Positions 55,676 through 62,576 of a stretch of DNA of 64,000 nucleotides are shown here, in pieces (the first letter of the stretch is position 1; every line of letters begins with the position of its first letter). The position numbers and the translations under genes were made by a program. Source of the stretch: Virgibacillus dokdonensis (GTDB lineage: Bacteria; Bacillota; Bacilli; Bacillales; Amphibacillaceae); assembly GCF_900166595.1 (NCBI RefSeq), contig NZ_LT745763.1, positions 2,848,986-2,912,985 on the forward strand, written 5' to 3'. The notes beneath the pieces were generated by a model that worked only from the letters and a program-made list of their open reading frames with translations, did no database searches and was not told the DNA's origin.

Positions 55676-58078
55676 TTAATGAGATATCCCAAATTCGAAC
55701 CCTAGTTCACTTACGTATTTCATATTTACAGGAATAGCCTTATATGTTTTCCTTTTAACAGTAATCGGCTTATAATCTACCTTTTTACCATTCCTTTCAC
55801 ATGGGATTGTAATTCCTCTTTTCATCCATTCCTTACGTATCTGTTTCTCCTCAATTCCTAAATAGTCCTTAACATACGCAATCATTAAATAAAGTTGATT
55901 GTTTCTGTAGATAGCCTTATGAATTTGTGGTTCATATTCATAAAAAATATCTTGCCTGCTACTATCCAAATCAGTTAAAATTTCCTCCAGAAACTGCATA
56001 GGCTTGTCTATTGCTCTGTTTTCTTCTGCCATTTCATCAAATAAGCGTGATATTGCTTTTAAATCTATATCCATCCCTAGCATTTTGTTCAATATACTTC
56101 CCGTAAAATGAATAGCTGCATAATATCCCGCTAAACGACTTAAAACTTCATTCCCTTTTGCTTTATCTATATAATGTTTTCTAAAGTTGTGGTATTCAGG
56201 AATTAAGTCTTTCTTTTGTTTTTGCCATGCTTCCAAGAAATCAATTCCAATTGCGCCATAATTGTTTTCCATTCCCTCATACAGTTGTATGATGTTGTCT
56301 TGATCTTTTTTTAATGGTTCATCAATTAACGGAATAATTCTAGCTGCCGCACCGCCCTGGTTCTTAGCATATTCATTTAGAGAAACTTCTCCTGTACTTA
56401 ATAGGATATTGTTCCAGGTGTATTCCCTTTGACTTCCTTTTAAGCTACCTCGCCCTTTTGATCTACCGCCACTAAATTGATAGATAATATCTTTTAAAAC
56501 TCGTTCATTAGCTTTTCTAGTATCATCAAGCAATAAAGGATAGCTGTTTAAATATGCCGCCTTGCGTTCTATAGAAACTCTTGTGGCGTTCCATTCACTT
56601 AACAAGTTCTCATTTCCCCAAACACTAGCTGCCGCTCTTAATGTTGTTGTTTTTCCTTGTGAAGTCGTTCCACTAAGATCAACAATGAATGGCTGTACTC
56701 TAAGATCTTTTATAACAATGCTTGCAAAGCTTGCTAATACCATGAAAACAGCTTTTGGGCTTTGTTTAAGTCGTTCAAATACTTCATTTTTCCATGATTC
56801 GCTTGTTCCTTTTATTTCAAAGCCTTCATTTATTTGTTTTTCACCTTGATCTATCGCCATAATCTCAACATCATTTGTAAGAATAGGATGAATGAATCTT
56901 CCTTTAATGCTTCCTAACCTCTCAACTGCATAATGCTGTTTAATATCGTTTGCTAGTAAATACCGATCAAAATAAGTGATAATCTTCCTAACGTTATTTT
57001 CATTAATAGAAAAGCCTCTATCGCTTAGTTCAAGCAATTCTTTTCTAATAGCAATAGTAGAAGCTGGTATGATCTCTTTCACCGTTCTATTACGTTCTTT
57101 CCATTGAATTTCATAAAATACTTGTGGCCGTTCCACATTATAAAACTCTTTCGTTATATATGGTGTTTTTCGAGATACAAGCGTTGTAGCTACATTTCCA
57201 TCCTTATATTCTTTTTCCTCAAACAAAGTGTTCTTAGAGCCTATTTTAAACGGCTTGGGTATTACTATATTTTCTTGTTCACCTTCAATTTGCAATTCAA
57301 AACTAACATCACTCTTATTGGAACGGTTATTCTCTTCGCCAACTTTTTTTAAAGCTGAATTAACCTTCTCTCCAATAGATCTAAGGGGAAAATCTTCTTT
57401 GTATGGAACAAAGTATTCATAAGCTAATTCCAGGCTTTCTTGCACCTCTTTTTTACTCACACCACAATGCAAAAGCCTTCTTGCTAAGTCATAAAAATCA
57501 CCATCACGTGAACCATTAGTTTCATATGGATAAGCCATAGGTGAAGCTGTTTTTTGTCCATTCCATACTTTTTTTAAATAATGTGGTGGTTCATCTAGCT
57601 GTTCTAAGCTAGTTGATACAATATAACGCCCCTCAGTATTATAAGTTGGAAATACTTCATAACCTGAACCTGCCTTACGTGCATCTGTTGCAATCCCTAA
57701 TCTATTAACATAACCTTGATACTGAGTAAGTCCTTCCGATTCTCTAAATATAAAATGAAAACCTTTAGGCGTTTTAATAGCGTGGTGATGTACTAACTCA
57801 CCTTCTAACAAGTCTTTGAGCAACTTCCCCTCTACTTCATCATCCACATCAATTAAATATCTTCCTTTAGGGATAACAGCGCCGATCCAACCGCCTTGTT
57901 CTAACCATTTATTTATTTGATCGTCATTTAATGACTGTGTATCTTTCCATTTTCCAGCAGCCTTTTTAGCTGTTTGGTAATCAGTATTTCCCTTGGAATA
58001 TCCAATTAGCTTAATGATCTTTGCACCAGGCATTAATTCATGAACTTTATCTGTATAACGTGTTGTGATAGCCTGCAA
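55676..58078 (-). CDS. Prim-pol / DUF927 helicase fusion (satellite replication protein)
   Basis: 800 residues from a TTG at 58078 behind AAGGGGGTGA. N-terminal bifunctional primase-polymerase domain (about 1-180; IPKGRYLIDVDDE supplies catalytic aspartates, HAIKTPKGFHFIFR the His).  Then a DUF927 superfamily helicase: Walker A GTTSQGKTTTLRAA near 470 and Walker B YPLLLDDTRK near 510. Primes and unwinds at the adjacent iterons. The same design is used by pathogenicity islands and P4-like satellites. Confidence 0.9.
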   Translation of the reverse strand: MQAITTRYTDKVHELMPGAKIIKLIGYSKGNTDYQTAKKAAGKWKDTQSLNDDQINKWLEQGGWIGAVIPKGRYLIDVDDEVEGKLLKDLLEGELVHHHAIKTPKGFHFIFRESEGLTQYQGYVNRLGIATDARKAGSGYEVFPTYNTEGRYIVSTSLEQLDEPPHYLKKVWNGQKTASPMAYPYETNGSRDGDFYDLARRLLHCGVSKKEVQESLELAYEYFVPYKEDFPLRSIGEKVNSALKKVGEENNRSNKSDVSFELQIEGEQENIVIPKPFKIGSKNTLFEEKEYKDGNVATTLVSRKTPYITKEFYNVERPQVFYEIQWKERNRTVKEIIPASTIAIRKELLELSDRGFSINENNVRKIITYFDRYLLANDIKQHYAVERLGSIKGRFIHPILTNDVEIMAIDQGEKQINEGFEIKGTSESWKNEVFERLKQSPKAVFMVLASFASIVIKDLRVQPFIVDLSGTTSQGKTTTLRAAASVWGNENLLSEWNATRVSIERKAAYLNSYPLLLDDTRKANERVLKDIIYQFSGGRSKGRGSLKGSQREYTWNNILLSTGEVSLNEYAKNQGGAAARIIPLIDEPLKKDQDNIIQLYEGMENNYGAIGIDFLEAWQKQKKDLIPEYHNFRKHYIDKAKGNEVLSRLAGYYAAIHFTGSILNKMLGMDIDLKAISRLFDEMAEENRAIDKPMQFLEEILTDLDSSRQDIFYEYEPQIHKAIYRNNQLYLMIAYVKDYLGIEEKQIRKEWMKRGITIPCERNGKKVDYKPITVKRKTYKAIPVNMKYVSELGFEFGISH

Positions 58079-58181
58079 GAAGTTCACCCCCTTTACTTCA
58101 AAAAAACTGTATATCAAATGCGATTTATGTTATACTTATGGTAACTATATAATTGCTTATAAGGGCTGGAAACCTAAGCGA

Positions 58182-58418
58182 TTAATATTGGCAAGATTCC
58201 CTTTCAAGGTCGGATAACCATTTATCAATGGATTCCTTTTTAAACATGGTTCTTGTCCCTATCTTGATATGAGGAATCTTCTTTTCCCTACATAACTTGT
58301 AAACAAAATCTGTACTTAAATCTAAATACACTGCCATTTCTTTCACAGTCATGGTAGTACGTTCAATTGTTGGAAGGTTTTTCATTTCCTTTTGCTTAAT
58401 AGCTTCTTTTATATTCAT
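58182..58418 (-). CDS. Excisionase/AlpA-like helix-turn-helix protein
   Basis: 78 residues. The MTVKEMAVYLDLSTDFVYKL and IPHIKIGTRTMFKKESIDKWL pair is the MerR-like HTH_17 fold of excisionases. GAAAGGGG precedes the ATG. Probably directs excision with the integrase and may activate early genes. Confidence 0.75.
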   Translation of the reverse strand: MNIKEAIKQKEMKNLPTIERTTMTVKEMAVYLDLSTDFVYKLCREKKIPHIKIGTRTMFKKESIDKWLSDLERESCQY

Positions 58419-58435
58419 TGTTTATTCCCCTTTCG

Positions 58436-59032
58436 TTATTGGACAACTGCTAAATGCTTGGATTTTGTTTCCTTAATTTTTTCTGGTTTCCCATCTCGAA
58501 TATACATTGCTTCACCTTTACTGTTTTTAAAGGTATTTGGCGTTTCCATGCCTTGAGAAGCCATAAATTCTTCCATAAGGCTTAAATGTCCTTCCGCTCT
58601 TCTTAAAGAACTCATATAACAAAGTAACTCAACTTCAAAGTTCATTACTTCCCCATTCATGTACTCCCATAAAAACTCAGATATGTTTTCACCAATAGGC
58701 ACATCTTTATCCAGCATTTCGATATACTCTTTTGTATAGAAATAATCTTTCGCTTCAATCTTATAACCTTTGAAGTCTTTATCAATTGGAAATATGTTCG
58801 TAAATTCTCTAGGTGTAAGCAATCCCATTGTGCTTTTGATAGCACTAGCTAATTGAAATGCGTCTAATATCTCATTAAATCCTTTTTGCTCTGGTGCGCT
58901 GTTTACCATTTTTACACCATATAATACGGTTTTTTTAATATCATCCTTATCTAAGCTAACTTGGTATGCTTTTACCGAATTAATGAATGCTTTTAAGTAC
59001 AAATAATATTTCTCTTGATCGTTACGCCTCAT
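58436..59032 (-). CDS. Element early protein, unknown
   Basis: 198 residues, mostly helical, ending in a basic tail. AGGAGG lies 7 bp before the ATG inside the end of the upstream gene (11-bp overlap). It belongs to the operon between cro and the primase gene. I recognise no domain. Confidence 0.65.
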   Translation of the reverse strand: MRRNDQEKYYLYLKAFINSVKAYQVSLDKDDIKKTVLYGVKMVNSAPEQKGFNEILDAFQLASAIKSTMGLLTPREFTNIFPIDKDFKGYKIEAKDYFYTKEYIEMLDKDVPIGENISEFLWEYMNGEVMNFEVELLCYMSSLRRAEGHLSLMEEFMASQGMETPNTFKNSKGEAMYIRDGKPEKIKETKSKHLAVVQ

Positions 59033-59324
59033 GTTGTACCTCCTGCTTAATGAATTTTTCGAACAATTGTTGTTTGGTGTTTTTCAACTCATCATTAACC
59101 TGGTTTAGGTCATCAACTGTATATTTTAAAAGATCATCCATAAGCCGAATGGTTTGGTGAAACTCTCGAAAAGAAATGCGTAAAGTTTCTATATTCACGT
59201 TATCCATATCATCACGTAAATGCCCTATAACTTCCCTTACATCATTTAAAGTGATTACCTTTAAGTTCAAGTCCCCTGTTTGCGACTCTAATTCATGAAC
59301 AAGTTCATTTAAATTATTTTCCAT
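59022..59324 (-). CDS. Coiled-coil early protein, unknown
   Basis: 100 residues from the ATG at 59324, nine bases after TTGGAG; the frame is open to a TTG five codons earlier. Predicted coiled coil throughout (residues 5-95). Its start lies inside the upstream 43-residue gene in another frame, a compact phage-like arrangement. Confidence 0.6.
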   Translation of the reverse strand: MENNLNELVHELESQTGDLNLKVITLNDVREVIGHLRDDMDNVNIETLRISFREFHQTIRLMDDLLKYTVDDLNQVNDELKNTKQQLFEKFIKQEVQHEA

Positions 59325-59445
59325 TCGCTTCATCTCCAATCAATAGATTCGAAATATTTTTTTGGCACTCTTGTATTGCTTCCAACTGCGAATTAAAAAG
59401 ATAAAAAATTGCGTTTAGCTTTTTTTGGATCTCTCCATGTTTCAT
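59314..59445 (-). CDS. Tiny early protein, coupled
   Basis: 43 residues, MKHGEIQKKLNAIFYLFNSQ..., helical. Its ATG overlaps the stop of the upstream gene as ATGA, so expression depends on translational coupling. It overlaps the next gene by 11 bp. Unknown function. Confidence 0.5.
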   Translation of the reverse strand: MKHGEIQKKLNAIFYLFNSQLEAIQECQKNISNLLIGDEANGK

Positions 59446-59768
59446 AAAAGTGCAGCTGCTTCAGGATGCTGCTGTGTATCGTCTATAAGTTCACCAAAGA
59501 ATGACATTTGTCCGTCCATTATCTCTAAGCTTGCTTTTATTTCCGTGGCTTGATCCATAATTTTATGGTTTTTATTTTCCATGCTTACCACCTCCTTCTC
59601 TTTATTTTCCAACACATGACATTCCATAGTTTTACTAACTTCTTGCTTAGAATAAAATCCTTCGTATGCTTCATGAGCGCAATCTTTTGAACAGAATACA
59701 GATCCATTCTTTCCAGCCCGATAATAGCGACTTTGAAGTATACCATTCCCACAGTTAGAACAAATCAT
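59442..59768 (-). CDS. Small zinc-knuckle protein with an internal start
   Basis: 108 residues. CSNCGNG at 3-9 and FCSKDCAHEAY near 26 suggest a treble-clef zinc knuckle. A very strong internal ribosome site (AAGGAGGTGG) precedes an in-frame ATG at 59582, so a 46-residue C-terminal product (MENKNHKIMDQATE...) is likely made as well, or the two were once separate genes. Confidence 0.6.
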   Translation of the reverse strand: MICSNCGNGILQSRYYRAGKNGSVFCSKDCAHEAYEGFYSKQEVSKTMECHVLENKEKEVVSMENKNHKIMDQATEIKASLEIMDGQMSFFGELIDDTQQHPEAAALL

Positions 59769-59795
59769 TTTATTTCTCCTTCCTTCGCTTACGTT

Positions 59796-60038
59796 TTAAC
59801 TATCACGTTCTATAAAGAACTTCTTTTGTAATTCGTGGTTTACATTAATGTCAAAAAAAATATCATATGGATTTTTTTCTAAAACGTCACATATTGCAGA
59901 TATTGTCTTTTGTGTAGGATTACTTTTTCTATTTTCAACATTACTTACTGTAACCCTACTTAAACCAGATCGCCTTGCAAGTTCAGAAATAGAGATTCCT
60001 CGTTCTTGTCTAAATACCTTCAATTTATTGTAATTCAT
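59796..60038 (-). CDS. Cro-like XRE regulator
   Basis: 80 residues. Helix-turn-helix LARRSGLSRVTVSNVENRKS at about 20-39. Divergent from the CI-like repressor; first gene of the leftward early operon. Operator 3 covers its start codon, so it should be tightly controlled by the repressor. Confidence 0.85.
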   Translation of the reverse strand: MNYNKLKVFRQERGISISELARRSGLSRVTVSNVENRKSNPTQKTISAICDVLEKNPYDIFFDINVNHELQKKFFIERDS

Positions 60039-60159
60039 GATTTACACCTCCTTGAGCATAATTATAAAGTATCTCTCTGATTTTTGTCAACCATGATTTA
60101 CAAAACCTACAACCAAATTATAATAAATATCTTGCTATTTTGTCAACCTCGATTTACAA
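60028..60159. promoter_or_regulatory. Tripartite CI/Cro operator region
   Basis: Three 20-bp sites of the form TTGTYAA-N6-TTTACAA: 60028-60047 (over the cro start), 60084-60103 and 60140-60159 (35 bp before the repressor start). The centre-to-centre distance is 56 bp in both cases. This is a clear lambda-type divergent switch. Confidence 0.75.
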
Positions 60160-60194
60160 TTGCTTTAGAAAAAGATTTAAAAGGTGGTGACAAA

Positions 60195-60821
60195 ATGAGT
60201 CAACTAGGTGAATTTTTAAAAGAACTCAGAGGGAATAAATCAATTCGAGAAGTCGCTAAAGGTATTGGCATCAGCCATACTTATTTAAGCACATTAGAAA
60301 AAGGATATGACCCTCGAACAAAAAAAGAAAGAAAACCTACATTCGAAGTCTTAAGTAAATTAGCTAAATACTATAATGTATCAAGTGAAACATTAATGCA
60401 TAAAGCAGGTTATACTGATTTAGATCCTCTTAAATCATTTGGAGAGAATTTAAAAATATTACGAGGTGAACAACCACTTGAAAAAGTAGCAAAAGAAACA
60501 AATATATCTGAGAAGTACTTAAAAAGATTAGAGGAAGGTTTACCAGGGAATCAGAGACCAACTATATCGAATGTTATTAAACTTGCTGAATATTTTAATG
60601 TGAGAATATCAAATTTTGCCTTTTTAGCTGGTTATGACGAAACAGACATAGTCAAGGAAAGAGTTGGTATAGACATGGAATCTCCTGCAGATTTAGATAT
60701 ACGATATAGATTGGTCAGACCAGATAAAGATGCATATTACAACGGAATCAAATTAACTGAAGAAGAACGAAATGAAGCTGTATCGATTCTAGATAATCTT
60801 TTTAAAACCAAATGTAAATAG
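60195..60821 (+). CDS. Master repressor with two XRE domains (CI/Stl-like)
   Basis: 208 residues from the ATG at 60195 behind AAAAGGTGGTGA; 37 upstream codons are open but contain the operators. HTH 1 is about 3-63 (IREVAKGIGISHTYLSTLEK), HTH 2 about 78-140 (LEKVAKETNISEKYLKRLEEG), each with the FEVLSKLAKYYNV / NVIKLAEYFNV dimer-type extension. No peptidase domain, so induction by RecA-driven autocleavage is unlikely; derepression by a helper-phage protein is a better model. Confidence 0.8.
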   Translation: MSQLGEFLKELRGNKSIREVAKGIGISHTYLSTLEKGYDPRTKKERKPTFEVLSKLAKYYNVSSETLMHKAGYTDLDPLKSFGENLKILRGEQPLEKVAKETNISEKYLKRLEEGLPGNQRPTISNVIKLAEYFNVRISNFAFLAGYDETDIVKERVGIDMESPADLDIRYRLVRPDKDAYYNGIKLTEEERNEAVSILDNLFKTKCK

Positions 60822-60857
60822 ACAATTCTAAAAGTTATAGTTGAATAGGGTGATCTT

Positions 60858-62051
60858 ATGGCTGGTAGTGTAAGAAAGCGTGGTAAAAATTCTTGGGAAT
60901 TATCTGTCAGTCTAGGTTTAGGTGCTGATGGAAAATATATAAGAAAATATAAAAACGTTAAAGCTAAAAACAAAACGGAAGCCAGGAAGCTTCTTACGGC
61001 TTTTGAAAATGAAATAAATAGTGGTGAATATATCGAACCAACAAAAATTAAGTTTGCTGCTTTTGTAAACGACTGGCGTAATCTATATGCAAATAAGCAT
61101 TTTGCAGCTAAAACACTTGAAGCATACAACTATATATTAGATGGCCATATCATACCTGCATTCGGAAATAAGAAACTAGAAACCATTCAACCAATCCATA
61201 TAACAAAATATCTTGATGACTTGGAAAATGCTCGTAAAGATAAAAAAGAAGGAAAGCTTTCAACTGCTACAATCTACAAACATTATGCAATACTCCGATC
61301 TATCTTCAATTACGCTACAAACCATTTACGCATTTTGAAGAAAAATCCCGTATCACTTGTTCCTAAACCTAAAGTTGAAAGCAAAAAATATGAGGTATAC
61401 ACAGATGAAGAAGTGAATGATTTATTTGCTTTACTGGAGAATGAGTTAATTCATTATGGTTTAATGGTAAAAATCGCTATTTTAGGTGGGCTTAGACGCG
61501 GTGAAATACTTGGCTTGCTATGGGAAAATGTAAACTTTGACAAGAATACCGTTCAAGTACAATATTCGCTTAACTACACAAAAGATAAAGGATATGAATT
61601 GAAAGCACCTAAAAATGGTGAGGAAAGAACTATAACGTTACCTGGCTTCTTAATGAATGAACTAAATGAGTACAGCCATTTACGAAAAAAAGATCAATTA
61701 CAAGCTTCAGAATTATGGGATGGAGAATACCACGACTTTGTATTTTCTACTCACGAAGTAAAAGAAGGTCAAATTGTGGAGTTTGGAAAGCCTTTTTACC
61801 CTGGTAGTGTCTCGAGGTGGTGGACTAGATTTTTAAACCGCACTAAATTTAAAGCAATTCGCTTTCATGATCTACGACACACAGCTGCAACACTTTTAAT
61901 AAATGAAGGACTTCATGCAAAACATATTTCCTCACGATTAGGTCATGCCGATATTCAAATCACCATGAATACTTATGGCCATTACTTACAAGAAGCCGAT
62001 CAAAATGCTGCTAATATCTTAGAAAAAAAGTACGGAAAAAAGAACGTTTAA
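60858..62051 (+). CDS. int: Tyrosine integrase of the element
   Basis: 397 residues: AP2-like arm-binding N-terminus (1-60), SAM-like core-binding domain (65-170), catalytic domain with Arg213 (GGLRRGEILG), His337-x-x-Arg340 (HDLRHTAATLL), His363 (LGHADIQ) and Tyr373 (MNTYGHY), all present. AGGGTGATC precedes the ATG; 36 bp after the repressor gene, likely cotranscribed. attR lies 180 bp downstream. Confidence 0.95.
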   Translation: MAGSVRKRGKNSWELSVSLGLGADGKYIRKYKNVKAKNKTEARKLLTAFENEINSGEYIEPTKIKFAAFVNDWRNLYANKHFAAKTLEAYNYILDGHIIPAFGNKKLETIQPIHITKYLDDLENARKDKKEGKLSTATIYKHYAILRSIFNYATNHLRILKKNPVSLVPKPKVESKKYEVYTDEEVNDLFALLENELIHYGLMVKIAILGGLRRGEILGLLWENVNFDKNTVQVQYSLNYTKDKGYELKAPKNGEERTITLPGFLMNELNEYSHLRKKDQLQASELWDGEYHDFVFSTHEVKEGQIVEFGKPFYPGSVSRWWTRFLNRTKFKAIRFHDLRHTAATLLINEGLHAKHISSRLGHADIQITMNTYGHYLQEADQNAANILEKKYGKKNV

Positions 62052-62074
62052 GCACCATGTTTATGGTGTTTTTG
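62052..62074 (+). terminator. Terminator of int
   Basis: CACCAT-GTTT-ATGGTG followed by T5, starting at the stop codon. Confidence 0.65.
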
Positions 62075-62075
62075 T

Positions 62076-62112
62076 TTGCCTACAATTGCCACAAAAACTG
62101 CCAACAAATTTA
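62076..62112. promoter_or_regulatory. Right arm-type integrase sites
   Basis: Three TGCC units (62077, 62087, 62099) in TTGCC-TACAA / TTGCC-ACAAAAA / CTGCC-AACAAA context, spaced 10-12 bp, matching the left arm sites at 46336-46362. Confidence 0.5.
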
Positions 62113-62229
62113 CACAAAAATAATTATAACCTATCAAATTTATCAAATGAAAAATAAGCAGGTAATAACAAAAGCCTGCTATATCAGTACATGCAAAGCC
62201 AAAACTGTTATAGTATTTTCAATGTAGCA

Positions 62230-62274
62230 CACTCGTAATGAAGGGGTCGGAGGTTCGAATCCTCTCACCAGCAT
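62230..62274. repeat. attR core (45 bp, displaced tRNA 3' half)
   Basis: Identical to 46200-46244. Preceded by AATGTAGCAC, which itself repeats the tRNA's TGTAGCAC but skips 17 bases of the D arm and anticodon stem. Confidence 0.9.
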
Positions 62275-62293
62275 ATTTGGCAAGTATTGATAT

Positions 62294-62368
62294 AATGCTG
62301 TTCTTGATAAATTCAAGAGCAGCATTTTTATTTTCAATCTTTTTTTGCCGACCAATCTGCCGACTAAA
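62294..62368. other. Terminator and arm-like sites beyond attR: trace of a second element
   Basis: TGCTGTTCTTGA/TCAAGAGCAGCA (62296-62324) forms a terminator with a T run, followed by TTTTTTGCCGACCAATCTGCC (cut one base here) with TGCC at 62346 and 62358. This copies the order at attL: tRNA end, terminator, paired TGCC sites. It lies outside the present element. Confidence 0.45.
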
Positions 62369-62475
62369 TCTATACTAATTTTGGTGATATTGGATTTATT
62401 AGATTACTGTAATAATTAAACATTTTAAGTTAAGACTGATTAAAAAAATGTGCGTAAAGCATATTTTCCGCAAAC

Positions 62476-62521
62476 AAGACATAGCATATTAGCCTTTGTA
62501 ATTTGCTATGTCTCATTTTTT
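62476..62521. terminator. Terminator of the hydantoinase B-type gene
   Basis: GACATAGCA and TGCTATGTC form a 9-bp stem, about 55 bp past the stop of the minus-strand gene. T residues follow on the plus side and a weaker run on the minus side. Confidence 0.5.
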
Positions 62522-62576
62522 CCTAACTTAGCTGATATAGATAATACTTATAAAAATCCCACCACAGATGATTTCT

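Larger units (their letters stand above)
46200..62274. mobile_element. 16-kb integrated phage satellite-like element in tRNA-Thr
   Basis: Bounded by identical 45-bp repeats (46200-46244 and 62230-62274). Gene plan: integrase and CI-like repressor rightward; Cro-like, small early genes, HTH excisionase, primase-helicase with origin, then morphogenesis genes leftward. This matches phage-inducible islands rather than a complete prophage: no large terminase, portal, capsid, tail fibre, holin or endolysin is seen. The left 2.5 kb is decayed. Confidence 0.85.
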
